Assembly (NCBI GenBank): GCA_002869535.1
Contig: PKUK01000001.1
Coordinates: 434,001-498,000, forward strand
Length of the DNA stretch: 64,000 nt
Reading direction: 5' to 3'
Source of the DNA: Arcobacter sp.
GTDB taxonomy: Bacteria > Campylobacterota > Campylobacteria > Campylobacterales > Arcobacteraceae
Part shown: one piece after another, positions 9,261 to 19,284 of the stretch
How positions within the stretch are numbered: the stretch's first letter is position 1
Layout of the letters: the number at the start of each line of letters is the position of its first letter
Notes under the pieces: generated by a model
Database searches by the model: none
The model's input: the letters and a program-made list of their open reading frames with translations, nothing else
What the model was told of the DNA's origin: nothing
Program-made: the position numbers and the translations under genes

Positions 9261-10499
9261 ATGAGTAAAAAAGAAGTAAAAAAAGTAGTATTAGCCTATA
9301 GTGGTGGACTTGATACATCTACAATATTAAAATGGCTTCAAGATGAATATAATGCAGAAGTTATAACATTTACAGCAGATTTAGGTCAAGGTGAAGAGGT
9401 TGAACCTGCAAGAACTAAAGCATTAGCTTGTGGAATTAAACCTGAAAATATTTTTATATTAGATATCAAAGAAGAGTTTGTAAAAGATTATGTTTTCCCT
9501 ATGTTTAGAGCAAATGCAATTTATGAGGGAGAGTATTTATTAGGTACTTCTATTGCAAGACCTCTTATTGCTAAAAAGCAAATTGAGATTGCTCATAAAA
9601 TGGGTGCAGATGCTGTATCTCATGGAGCAACAGGAAAAGGAAATGACCAAGTAAGATTTGAGTTAGGTTATTTAGGATTAGATTCTGAAATTACTGTTAT
9701 TGCTCCTTGGAGAGAGTGGGATTTAAATTCTAGAGAAAAACTTCTTGCATATGCAAAAGAGAATGGGATAGAAATCGATAAAAAGCACATCGATGCAGAT
9801 GGTAATCCATCTGTTAGTCCATACTCTATGGATGCAAACCTTTTACATATTTCATATGAAGGTTTACATTTAGAAAATCCAAATAATGAGCCTGAAGAGT
9901 CTATGTGGTTATGGTCAAACTCTCCTGAAAAAGCTCCTGATGTTGCAGAATATATCACAATTGGATATAAAAATGGTGACCCTATATCAATAAATGGTGA
10001 AGAGTTATCTCCTGCAACACTTCTTAAAAAACTAAATGATTATGGAAATAAACATGGTATTGGAAGAATTGATATAGTAGAAAATAGATATGTTGGGATG
10101 AAAGCTCGTGGATGTTATGAAACTCCAGGTGGAACTATTATGCTAAAAGCTCATAGAGCTATTGAATCTATTTGTTTAGATAGAGAAGCTACTCACTTAA
10201 AAGATGAACTTATGCCAAGATATGCAAAACTTATCTATCAAGGGTATTGGTTCTCACCTGAGCGAGAAATGCTTCAAGCATCAATCGATGCTACTCAAAA
10301 ATATGTAGAAGGAACTGTTAAACTAAAACTTTACAAAGGTAATGTTATGGTTGTAGGAAGAGAATCTGTAAACTCTTTATACTCAGAGGCTCACTCAACT
10401 TTTGAAGAAGATGAAGTTTATAATCAAAAAGATGCAGAAGGATTTATTAGACTTAATGCATTGAGATTTATTATTGCTGGGCAAAAACGTAATAAATAA
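9261..10499 (+). CDS. argG: Argininosuccinate synthase
   Basis: A 412-residue ArgG that condenses citrulline and aspartate with ATP, the penultimate step of arginine synthesis. The ATP pyrophosphatase loop AYSGGLDTS lies near residue 11; [13 protein letters not shown] and the citrulline-binding [11 protein letters not shown] segment follow. The length fits the family. It is monocistronic as far as can be seen: divergent from the S4 operon and followed by a hairpin at 10505-10534. Confidence 0.98.
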   Translation: MSKKEVKKVVLAYSGGLDTSTILKWLQDEYNAEVITFTADLGQGEEVEPARTKALACGIKPENIFILDIKEEFVKDYVFPMFRANAIYEGEYLLGTSIARPLIAKKQIEIAHKMGADAVSHGATGKGNDQVRFELGYLGLDSEITVIAPWREWDLNSREKLLAYAKENGIEIDKKHIDADGNPSVSPYSMDANLLHISYEGLHLENPNNEPEESMWLWSNSPEKAPDVAEYITIGYKNGDPISINGEELSPATLLKKLNDYGNKHGIGRIDIVENRYVGMKARGCYETPGGTIMLKAHRAIESICLDREATHLKDELMPRYAKLIYQGYWFSPEREMLQASIDATQKYVEGTVKLKLYKGNVMVVGRESVNSLYSEAHSTFEEDEVYNQKDAEGFIRLNALRFIIAGQKRNK

Positions 10500-10504
10500 A
10501 TATA

Positions 10505-10534
10505 TTAAGGTTGGTTAGAAAATAACCACCTTAA
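10505..10534 (+). terminator. Probable terminator after argG
   Basis: An inverted repeat begins 6 bp after the argG stop: arms TTAAGGT(T)GGTTA and TAACCACCTTAA, with one bulged T and a short A-rich loop. The downstream T run is broken (TTATTC), so termination may be partial. Confidence 0.55.
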
Positions 10535-10582
10535 TTATTCTAAAATTGTTATTTTATGGTAATGTAGAGTAAGACAATTTAC

Positions 10583-10588
10583 TATAAT
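10583..10588 (+). promoter_or_regulatory. -10 box for M20/ATP-grasp/M14 operon
   Basis: TATAAT in an AT-rich stretch 66 bp before the M20 start codon and downstream of the argG hairpin, so the peptidase/ligase operon appears to have its own promoter. No convincing -35 or operator was seen. Confidence 0.45.
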
Positions 10589-10653
10589 TAATTTTGTAAC
10601 TTAAATGCTACTTTCTTATAGTAAACTATTCTACAAAATAAAAATGGAATAAC

Positions 10654-11748
10654 ATGAACTACCTAACTGACCTAATGGCCATTATGAGTATAAACTCATA
10701 TACAAAAAATAAAATCGGCGTTGATAATGTTGGCAAATTTATGTCAACATGGCTGGAAGATTTAAACTTTCAAAAGAAAATATACACTCGTGAATTAATC
10801 GGTGATCATTTACTTTTTTCATCAAAGAAAAAAGATGGAACTAAAATTCTACTTTTAGGTCACAATGATACCGTATTTCCTGCAAATAGCTTTGAAGATG
10901 TAAGCGAAGATGAAGAGTGGATTTATGGTCCAGGTGCTTGTGATATGAAAGGTGGAAATATTGTTGCCTTACAAGCTCTTAGAAATATATATACTAGCAA
11001 TAAAGAGATTTTTAATATAGATTTTTTACTCGTTTCGGATGAAGAATCAGGTAGTGATGACTCTAAATTAGTTACTTCTTCTATAGCAAAAAATTATGAT
11101 TTATGTTTTGTATTTGAAGCTGCTGGAGAGAATATGGAAGTTGTTACTCAAAGAAAAGGAGTAGGAACTTTTACTATACATATTGAAGGAAAAGCTTCAC
11201 ATGCAGGAAATCATTATGATAAAGGAATTGATGCAAACTTAGAAGCTAGTTTTAAACTACAAGATTTAGTAAAACTAACAAATCTAGATTTGCAAACAAC
11301 TGTAAATGTTGGTAAGATAAATGGAGGAATTGGTGCAAATACGATATCTCCAAAATGTGAATTAACCTTAGAGATTAGATACACGTCTAATGACGAGAAA
11401 CAAAGAGTTCTTAATGCTATTGATACAATAGTCAATAAATCATATGTCAAAGGAACTCTCTCTACGCTTACTGGGTCAATTCAAAGAGATGTTATGCAAG
11501 AAAATTCTAAACAATTAGAATTAATCAGTCAAATAGAGATGATTACAAATAGTAAGCTATTAACTGAAAAAAGAGGTGGTGTAAGTGATGCTAATATAGT
11601 TGCATCTTGTGGTGTTACAACTTTAGATGGTTTTGGCCCTTATGGGGATGGAGATCATACCATAAAAGAAAGAGCATTAAAAGATAGTTTTCCAAAAAGA
11701 ATTGATTTAATGACTAAAATTTTAGCTCATTTTCAAAATAACAACTAA
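10654..11748 (+). CDS. M20 metallopeptidase, carboxypeptidase G2-like
   Basis: A 364-residue zinc peptidase of the M20 family, closest in pattern to glutamate carboxypeptidases such as CPG2. Metal and catalytic positions are visible: LGHNDTV (His, Asp), GACDMKGG (bridging Asp), SDEESGS (catalytic Glu pair) and GDGDHT (C-terminal His). The dimerisation domain lies between. There is no signal peptide, so it acts in the cytoplasm, unlike secreted CPG2. It is the first of four tightly packed genes, 12 bp before the first ATP-grasp ligase. By association it probably trims or recycles a terminal amino acid, perhaps glutamate, from whatever the ligases build; this is inference. Confidence 0.88.
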   Translation: MNYLTDLMAIMSINSYTKNKIGVDNVGKFMSTWLEDLNFQKKIYTRELIGDHLLFSSKKKDGTKILLLGHNDTVFPANSFEDVSEDEEWIYGPGACDMKGGNIVALQALRNIYTSNKEIFNIDFLLVSDEESGSDDSKLVTSSIAKNYDLCFVFEAAGENMEVVTQRKGVGTFTIHIEGKASHAGNHYDKGIDANLEASFKLQDLVKLTNLDLQTTVNVGKINGGIGANTISPKCELTLEIRYTSNDEKQRVLNAIDTIVNKSYVKGTLSTLTGSIQRDVMQENSKQLELISQIEMITNSKLLTEKRGGVSDANIVASCGVTTLDGFGPYGDGDHTIKERALKDSFPKRIDLMTKILAHFQNNN

Positions 11749-11760
11749 GAAAGGAATAAC

Positions 11761-12675
11761 ATGGCAAAAAGAGAAATAGGTATGTGGCTTTACCAAAATA
11801 GTGGTGGAGAAGAGATACAAAAAAAGATTATAAGCAAGCTAAATGAAAGGGATATTGTTACTCATCCTAATTTAAATTTACGAAATGCAATTGCTAAAAA
11901 CTCTCATATAATGTACGATAAAATTAAGTTAGAAAAACTTGACTTATTTTTCTCATATAATGCAGGAGAGCAAACTCAGTATCAAATGTATTTATATAAA
12001 GCCCTAAATAGAGTTATTCCAATGATTAATAATTATGAAGCATTTGAACTTACCGAAGATAAATTCCACACATCATTTTTATTAAGAGCAAATGGTGTAA
12101 AAACTGCAGATTATAAGTTATGCCATAGGGATGATACACATCATCTTAATACAATAATGAAAAAGTGGTCTAAAATGGTGTATAAACCAACTGATGGTTG
12201 GGGTGGAGTTGGACTTACAAAAATAGAGAATGAAGAGACTCTAAATATGCTTATTCCTTTTTTAAATCAAATGGATTTAAGATTTTTTTACGTTGAAAAA
12301 TTTATCGATTATGATAATACTGACTATAGAGTTGATATTGTTGATGGTCAATTTGTAGGATGTTATGGAAGAAAAGCAAATGGTGCTGATTGGCGTACAA
12401 ATGTAACTAGTGGAGGAAGCGTGTTTTTAAGAGAGCCAAATGAAGATGTAATCAATTTGGCACTAAAAGCAACTAAAATCACTGGGCTTGATATTGCAGG
12501 TGTTGATATAATATATGATAGAAAGAAAGAGGAATATATTGTATTAGAAGTAAATGGTATACCTGCCTTTGCAACACCAGAACAAGAGAAAATGGGCTTA
12601 AACTTCAATGATAAAAAAATTGATTTGATTGTTGATTTAATAGATAGAAAAACAAAAAAAGAGGATAAAAAATGA
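11761..12675 (+). CDS. RimK-like ATP-grasp amino acid ligase
   Basis: A 304-residue ATP-grasp protein of the alpha-L-glutamate ligase (RimK/MptN) type. The ATP-binding Lys142 is followed by a glycine-rich loop (DGWGGVG). Metal ligands are intact: Asp249 in AGVDII and Glu263/Asn265 in LEVNG. Such enzymes activate a carboxylate as acyl phosphate and join it to an amine. It overlaps the next ATP-grasp gene by 4 bp (ATGA) and follows the M20 gene by 12 bp. The acceptor could be a small peptide, cofactor or protein tail; the sequence does not tell. Confidence 0.85.
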   Translation: MAKREIGMWLYQNSGGEEIQKKIISKLNERDIVTHPNLNLRNAIAKNSHIMYDKIKLEKLDLFFSYNAGEQTQYQMYLYKALNRVIPMINNYEAFELTEDKFHTSFLLRANGVKTADYKLCHRDDTHHLNTIMKKWSKMVYKPTDGWGGVGLTKIENEETLNMLIPFLNQMDLRFFYVEKFIDYDNTDYRVDIVDGQFVGCYGRKANGADWRTNVTSGGSVFLREPNEDVINLALKATKITGLDIAGVDIIYDRKKEEYIVLEVNGIPAFATPEQEKMGLNFNDKKIDLIVDLIDRKTKKEDKK

Positions 12676-14168
12676 AAAAACTGCCAAAGATAGGATTCTT
12701 ATATTTAGATTATGTAATGAGATTTTTTGATAAGTCAAACTTTAAAGGCTGGCCAGATAAAATAGAAACTGTTACATACCATTGGAAAAATGACAAAGCT
12801 AGGTTCATAAAAGAGATTAAAAGAAAAAAGATTGAAGTACTAATTGGGAATATTCCGGCAACTGCATATGAGACATTTGTTGAGATATCACAAGAGCTTC
12901 CAAATGTAAGATTTGTACCCTCAATTGAAACACAGTTTTCAAATAAATCAAAAGAGAATGTAACTCTATTTTGTAAGAAATTTAATATTTCAATTCCTAA
13001 AACAAAAATCTATTATGATAAAGATAAGGGGTATGATTATCTAAAAAATAAAGCTACTTACCCACAAATCATAAAAAGAAGTTACGGAGCATCTAATTAT
13101 GGTGGATATTTTGTTCATAAAGCTGATAGTTACAAAGAAGCAAAAAAACTTCTAGATGAAAAAAAATATAACCCTATTTACACTCAAAATGCGATTGATT
13201 TAAAAGATTCAGGGGACATTAGAGTAATGCTTATAGGACACAAACCTATTTGTGCTTTTTGGAGATATTCAGGTACTGGAGAATGGATAACAAATACATC
13301 ACAAGGTTGTTCGATGTCTTATGAAAATATTCCTATGAATGCTCTTGAACTAGCTGTAAAAGCAAGTAAAGCGGCAAAAGCTGAATATTGGGCTTGTGAT
13401 ATTGCTATTTGTGCTAAAACAGGAAAAGCATATATTTTAGAGTGTGCAACTGCCTTTGCTGCTTTCCCTTACATAAGAGACTGGATTTGTCAATACTTGA
13501 TGTGGGACTTTTCTATGGGAAGATTTAAAAAACCTCATGTTCCAATGTTCTCTTGGGAAGAGTTAGGGAAAATAGACTCTTCATTACTTAGAACAATGAG
13601 ACATATAGGGTTTAGTAAATATAAACCTAGTTTTGATGGAGAGTATTTTTTAAATTATACAAAAGGCTTTGATATGTCTTTAACAGAAATAAGTAATGAA
13701 AATGATGTTCCAGATTCTATTGCACCAAAAGATTTAGAAAAAACCTATGCAAAACAAGCAAGCACTGTTGTTGAGTTTGAAAAGAAAAAAATCAATTTAA
13801 ACGAAGCTACTTTGACAGATTTAATGTCTTTATACGGTATGGAAGAAGATTTAGCTTTTGAAATCAAAGAATATTTAGATGAAAACATAATAACAGATAG
13901 TTCTGATTTACTTGAAATAGAATCAATAGATAAACAAATGCTAAAATCATGGGACCAAACAATTGGTGATATGAGAGTTGACATAAATAGTGCATCAAAA
14001 GAGATTTTAAAGAAAATAAAAGGGATAGGACCAAAGCTTGCAAAAGTTATCCTTGATTACAAAGAAAAGGTAACTTCAATTAAAGATATTGAAGAGTTAA
14101 AAGAGATAGATGGTATAGGAAAAAATAAGTTTAATCAGCTAAAATCCAGATTAAAAGTAGGAGAATAA
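12672..14168 (+). CDS. ATP-grasp protein fused to two helix-hairpin-helix repeats
   Basis: A 498-residue two-part protein. Residues 1-300 resemble a RimK-like ATP-grasp ligase: Lys135 with a GASNYGG loop and Asp243. The metal motif that reads Glu-x-Asn in the upstream ligase reads Glu257-Cys-Ala259 here, so the conserved Asn is gone and catalysis is doubtful or altered. Residues about 374-425 and 434-496 are two ComEA-like helix-hairpin-helix modules (INLNEAT..., VDINSAS...IKGIGPKLA), usually binding DNA or serving as protein-protein platforms. It is coupled to the active ligase by a 4-bp overlap, suggesting a heteromeric enzyme. Confidence 0.82.
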   Translation: MKKLPKIGFLYLDYVMRFFDKSNFKGWPDKIETVTYHWKNDKARFIKEIKRKKIEVLIGNIPATAYETFVEISQELPNVRFVPSIETQFSNKSKENVTLFCKKFNISIPKTKIYYDKDKGYDYLKNKATYPQIIKRSYGASNYGGYFVHKADSYKEAKKLLDEKKYNPIYTQNAIDLKDSGDIRVMLIGHKPICAFWRYSGTGEWITNTSQGCSMSYENIPMNALELAVKASKAAKAEYWACDIAICAKTGKAYILECATAFAAFPYIRDWICQYLMWDFSMGRFKKPHVPMFSWEELGKIDSSLLRTMRHIGFSKYKPSFDGEYFLNYTKGFDMSLTEISNENDVPDSIAPKDLEKTYAKQASTVVEFEKKKINLNEATLTDLMSLYGMEEDLAFEIKEYLDENIITDSSDLLEIESIDKQMLKSWDQTIGDMRVDINSASKEILKKIKGIGPKLAKVILDYKEKVTSIKDIEELKEIDGIGKNKFNQLKSRLKVGE

Positions 14169-14172
14169 ATTT

Positions 14173-16758
14173 TTGAAAATACTATACAGATCATACGATG
14201 CTTCAACAACAATTTTTAAAGAACTAGAAGCAGAATATCCAAAATATTTTAAAATAGAATCGATTGGTCAAACTTGGGAAAAAAGAGATATAAATTTAAT
14301 CACAATTTCAAAAAATATAAAAACTGCAAATAGTAAACCAGCACTATTTTATACTGGAACTATTCATGCAAGAGAATGGATAGGACATGAATTAGCAATT
14401 GAATTTGCTTCTTATGTTCTAAGAAACTTAGAAACCGACCCAACACTACAAACTTACTTAAGCGAAAGTACTATATACATGGTACCTTGTGCAAATCCAG
14501 ATGGATATGAATATTCAAGAAACCATTTCTCTTTTTGGAGAAAAAATAGAAGACAAAATATGGATGGGACTTATGGAGTAGATTTAAATAGAAACTTTCC
14601 CATAGGATTTGTAAAATCTACAAATACCTCTTCAAATGTATATGGAGGACCTGAACCTTTTTCTGAACCAGAAACTCAAAGTCTAAGGGATTTTGTTTTA
14701 GCTCATCCAAATATTACAATTGCATTAGATTATCATAGTCAAGGAAATGTTTTCTTTCCTGCTCATGATTTTAGACATGAAGATACTATTGATACAATTG
14801 ATATGAATACATTATGTGCAAATATGGCAGAAGAGATTAGAAAAATATCAGGACGAGAGTATGGTATACACCAAGGTAAACCACCAGCAAAACTAATCTC
14901 TGGAAGTGGAAGAGAGTTTTACTATTCACAAGGTATATTATCATCTGTGGTAGAAGTTGGAACTAGGAATATTAGTGATTATATGGAAGATATGAATGAA
15001 AATATTAGAGAACATATTCCAGCTTTAATTTATGCCTTAAAAGAAGTTGATAACTATAGTAAAAACTCTCCTATGTCGAGAGTAAACTCTTTTGATGTAA
15101 CTGAAATTGGTTCTAATCATGTAAATTTAAAATGGGATTTTACAATAGACAAAGATGTATATTTCGAAATATTTAGAAGTCGTAGCGATAAACACTTTTG
15201 TAACGCATCTAATTTGATTACAAAAACACAAAGCTTAGAGTTTAGTGATATTAATTTAGCATCAAATAAAGATTACTTTTATAATATCAGAGCTGTAAAT
15301 AAAAAAACAAATCAAAAATAACCTTTTTATCCACAAATTAGAGTTAGAACATCAGTAGAGTATGATGAATATAGTAGAACTTATTACGCAAATGCAAAAG
15401 GTACAGGTTACGTTGCTGAAAATTTAAATAATAATCCTAAACATTTTGGTATAAATTCTTTATTTGTTGGAGTTGATGAAAATAAAGGTATTTCTTATGC
15501 TGTTATATCTATAAATATGAAATCTCTTCCTCAAAATGCCCTTATAAAAGTAGCTTCTTTTAATCTATATCCTATTAACAGAGTTTCGACAACAATTGAA
15601 AAATATGGTGAATGGAATGTTGGACTTGTTAATCAAGAAACTATGGGTGATATTACAAATTTTGAAGATGTAGATAATATGGAAATAATCAGATACATTG
15701 GCCGACCAACTGAATCACATCAGCTTACACAAGGGATTTGGAGAACTTGGAGTTTATCAGGCTCAGAGTGTGTGGATTTAAAAAAATCAATTCTCAATGA
15801 TACTATCGTATTAAGAGTTGAAGGGCCCAAAGAGTTAAGAGTTGGACGAACTAAACAGATGATGCAATGGGATATTGGATATGGGAAGTATGGTTTTGGT
15901 TTATCATATAGACCACGACTTGAATTAACATATACTATTGAACCTACAGTTGCAACTTTATATCCAAAATCTATTCATACAGTAAGTAAAACAGAAGTAA
16001 CAGATGATGTAATAACTGCTGGTTTTGATGAAAAAGGAAATAAGATATATTCTACTTTCAAGTTTAACTTATCGTCTCTTCCTCCTTATAATGACACAAT
16101 GATTACTAAAGCTTATTTTGAATTAAACTCTACAAAAATCTATATAAAAGATGATATTAGATTCCATTTAGAGTTTGTAGATGAAAATATTGATAAAAGT
16201 TATAGAGATATTACAAATAGAGAAGTAATTCAAAATGTTGGTTATGACGTTAGTGCAAATGAACTAAAAAACAATCAAACCCAATACTTTATGTTTGATT
16301 CCTTTTCTGAAATTATTTTAAATGAAAAGCTAAAAAATAAATCAGATATTGCCTTTGTATTAAAGCCTACATCGGCTACTAAAATAATAAAAGATAAAAC
16401 TGTTTCTTGGGAAGCAAATAATACTGCCCTTTGCCCAAAATTAATTATTGAACATATTCCTAAAAGAAGACTTCCTGTTGAACAAGTTACAAATGCCCAG
16501 TTAGTTATGGAAAATGGTAAAATAAAAGTCACTTGGAATAACCCAAAAGATCCAGATTTTACAGGTGCAAAAATAATTAAAAATGCTTATAGAAAACCTC
16601 TATCTGCACAAGATGGTCAAAAACTTTATGCAGGTGTAGATGAATATACACTAGATGACTTTGGAGCTACTGATATAGATAAGTATTATGCAATATTTAC
16701 TTATGATGATGTTCCAAACTATTCTGAACCTATTATTTTAGAATATAAAGCTAAATAA
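14173..16758 (+). pseudogene. M14 zinc carboxypeptidase with FN3 and DNRLRE-like modules, interrupted by in-frame TAA
   Basis: One frame runs 14173-16758 (862 codons) with a single TAA at 15319-15321 (codon 383). Upstream is a complete M14 domain: zinc ligands His65, Glu68 and His188, Asn139-Arg140 and catalytic Glu261. An FN3-like module ends at the stop. Downstream the frame is open for 478 codons with two related beta-sandwich units (each with a FNL..LP pattern, DNRLRE-like) and a final FN3-like segment. A perfect terminator hairpin overlaps the last codons at 16758, so the natural gene end is there. Start is TTG after TAGGAG, 4 bp behind the ATP-grasp-HhH gene; there is no signal peptide. 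The peptidase domain alone could still be made. Confidence 0.8.
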
Positions 16759-16773
16759 TTTTTATTTAGCTTT
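16747..16773 (+). terminator. Rho-independent terminator of the M20/ATP-grasp/M14 operon
   Basis: A perfect 12-bp stem (AAAGCTAAATAA with TTATTTAGCTTT), 3-nt loop and T run. The left arm contains the final sense codons and stop of the M14 frame. Its position shows that the transcription unit extends to the end of the frame beyond the internal TAA. Confidence 0.8.
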
Positions 16774-16819
16774 TAATTAGAGTAGCTATAATATTCTAAA
16801 ATAATTTTAGGATATTAAA

Positions 16820-17320
16820 ATGATATTGAAATTTAAAGAATTTTACCCACAAATAGACCCAAGTGCTTGGATAGCTCCAAGCGCTGATTTAATTGGAAAC
16901 ATAACTATAGTCGAAGATTCATCTGTTTGGTTTGGCTGTGTTATTCGTTCTGATGTTAATGAAGTAAAAATAGGCAAAAATAGTAATATCCAAGACTTAT
17001 CATGTATTCACACTGATACAAATACAAAAACAATAATCGGAGATAATGTAACAATAGGCCATAAAGTTATGCTTCATGGCTGTACTATTGAAGATAATTG
17101 TCTAATTGGCATGAGTGCAACAATTTTGGATGATGCAGTAATTGGAGAAGGAAGTATAGTTGGAGCAAATTCACTTGTAACTTCAGGAAAAGTGTTTCCA
17201 CCAAGAAGTTTAATCATGGGAAGCCCTGCTAAAGTAGTGAAAGAGTTAAATCAAGAAGATGTTGATAAATTAATTAAACACGCTGCCCACTATGTTGAAT
17301 ACAAAAATGACTATAGATAA
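16820..17320 (+). CDS. Gamma-carbonic-anhydrase-like protein
   Basis: A 166-residue left-handed beta-helix protein of the gamma-CA/YrdA group, built of hexapeptide repeats. Zinc-binding histidines are present in IHTD and GHKVMLHGC. Family members form trimers; some hydrate CO2, others have no proven activity. It has its own TATAAT at 16787-16792, just after the upstream operon terminator, and a TTAGGAT ribosome site. The family is certain; the activity is not. Confidence 0.9.
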   Translation: MILKFKEFYPQIDPSAWIAPSADLIGNITIVEDSSVWFGCVIRSDVNEVKIGKNSNIQDLSCIHTDTNTKTIIGDNVTIGHKVMLHGCTIEDNCLIGMSATILDDAVIGEGSIVGANSLVTSGKVFPPRSLIMGSPAKVVKELNQEDVDKLIKHAAHYVEYKNDYR

Positions 17321-17346
17321 GTAAATGGTATAAATAGGGATACATA

Positions 17347-18618
17347 TTGGAAAATATTAATGAATTTATAAAAAAGTTAAAAGTTTTATATGTAGAAAAT
17401 GATGATGAATAGAGAAAAGTTTTTGAAGACTTTTTAAATAAAAAATTTGAAACTACTACTTCGTGCAGTAATGCATTTGATGGCTATGATGCTTACAAAA
17501 AAGCCATAGAAGAAAACTTACCTTATGATTTAATCATAAGTAATATCAATATGCCAAAAATGAGTGGAATCGAACTTCTTGAAAAAATTAGAGAAGAAAA
17601 TAAAGATGTGCCATATATTTTCACAACAGGTATATTAGAGTCTGAACAAATGATAAAAGCAATAAACCTAAATGTTAATTCATATTTTCTAAAACCTCTA
17701 GATTTTACAATACTTGATAAAAATCTTGAAACTGTATGTGAAGATATATATTATAAGAAAAACTATATCCTACAAAAAAAAGAGACTGAGTCATATTTAT
17801 CTTTGTTAAATAAAGAAGCAATAGTTTCTAAAACTGATTTTGAAGGAAATATAACTTTTGTAAATGATGCATTTTTAGAAGTTTCAGGGTACAAAGAAGA
17901 TGAAGTAATAGGGAAAAATCACAATATTGTAAGACACCCAGATACTCCTAAAAGCCTATTTAAAGAGTTATGGGAGACAATTAAAAGTGGAAAAACCTGG
18001 GAAGGAACTCTTAGAAATCTATCTAAAAATAATGAAACATATTACATAAATACAAAAATTATTCCTGTATTTGATGATTTGGGTAAAGATATTGTTGAGT
18101 TTATTAGTATTAGATTTTTAGTTACTGATGAAGAGAATCAAAGAAGAGCACAAAACAAAAGATATTTAGAACAAGTTACTACTTATAAAAAAGAGATATC
18201 TAATCTAAAAAAAGAAAAAGAGATAATTTTATCAAAAATAAGTGGCTTCAATGATAATAGTGAGCTTCTAAGAAATAAAGTTATTACATATGAAAATAGA
18301 ATAAAAAGCCTACTTTCACAACTTGAAATATATGAAAAACAAAATATTGAATACTCAAAGCTTGATTTAATGATGAAGCAAGATAAAAAGAAACAATTTG
18401 ATTTAATAGCTAAACAACTACTTCAAATAAAAACTCAAAATAAATCCCTAGTAATAGAGTTAGAAGATCTAAAAAAAGCTATTTTCAATAAAGATAAACA
18501 AATAGATACTTTAGAAAAAAAACAAGAAGAGCACGAAAAAAGAATATCAAATCTACTTGATTTAGTTAATAATCTTCAAAAAGAGATGAAAGAATTAAAA
18601 GGTGAAAAAAGTGAGTAA
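17347..18618 (+). pseudogene. REC-PAS-coiled-coil protein, interrupted by in-frame TAG
   Basis: From TTG 17347, 6 nt after an AGGGA site, the frame encodes a receiver domain but meets TAG at 17410-17412 (codon 22), then stays open for 402 codons. The stop falls just after the acidic pocket (VENDDE), and the phospho-acceptor position is Asn66 instead of Asp (ISNINMPKMSG), so the receiver would be inactive even without the stop. An Aer-like PAS domain (VRHPDTP...LWETI...W.GTL) and a long coiled coil of about 150 residues are well preserved. The architecture matches the intact gene at 35115-36341. Internal initiation at ATG 17551 could give a PAS-coiled-coil protein. It overlaps the Crp-like gene by 17 bp. 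Confidence 0.78.
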
Positions 18619-19219
18619 ATATCAAATGAATATAGAAAAACAATTTGATATTTTATACCCTATTTTAAATGATATCTCCCCTATTTCTAAGGAAAATTGG
18701 AATATGGTAAAACCTTTTTTTAATACTAAAACATTAAATAAAGGCGAGCATCTTTTTTCTATTGATGATAAAGTTGAAGATTTTTATTTTTTAATTTCTG
18801 GCTTAGCTAGATACTACTATCTAACAGTTGAGGGGAAAGAGTTTAATAAATCTTTTGCAGAAAAACAAGGACATTTATTAAGCAGTATCTCTTCTGTATC
18901 CCATGGAACACCCTGCCCTTTTAGTGTAGAAGTGCTTAGTGACTTTACTTGTTTACATATATCTTATAAAAAGCTTTTAGAACTTGGCAGTGAGCATAAA
19001 CAGTGGAATGACTTACTTTTACGAGTTTATGAAAATCTTATAATCAAAAAAGAAAAAAGAGAAGCTGATTTTCTACTTTTAAATGCAAGAGAGCGTTATG
19101 AAAAGTTTTTAGATGATTATTCTATGATTGAAGATGCTGTAACAAACTATCATATTGCTTCATATTTAGGTATTACTGATGTTGCACTATCTAGAATTAG
19201 AAAAGAGATGAAAAATTAA
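18602..19219 (+). CDS. Crp/Fnr-family transcription regulator
   Basis: A 205-residue regulator. Residues about 30-130 form a cyclic-nucleotide-binding-like beta barrel; the C-terminus has a helix-turn-helix (NYHIASYLGITDVALSRIRKEM) typical of Crp/Fnr proteins. There is no N-terminal cysteine cluster for an Fe-S centre, so it is not a classical Fnr. GTG 18602, GTG 18611 or ATG 18626 could be the start; all overlap or touch the end of the REC-PAS frame. The gene may be cotranscribed with REC-PAS. A GNAT gene follows in the same direction. The ligand is unknown. Confidence 0.85.
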   Translation: MKKVSKYQMNIEKQFDILYPILNDISPISKENWNMVKPFFNTKTLNKGEHLFSIDDKVEDFYFLISGLARYYYLTVEGKEFNKSFAEKQGHLLSSISSVSHGTPCPFSVEVLSDFTCLHISYKKLLELGSEHKQWNDLLLRVYENLIIKKEKREADFLLLNARERYEKFLDDYSMIEDAVTNYHIASYLGITDVALSRIRKEMKN

Positions 19220-19284
19220 CATAGGTTAATGACAATATTTTTTTTTGATTGTATACTTACATCATCAATTTTATGGAGACAAAA

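Noticed and set aside
15319-15412. Programmed frameshift at the M14 break
   Set aside because: The downstream coding sequence is in the same frame, so no shift is needed.
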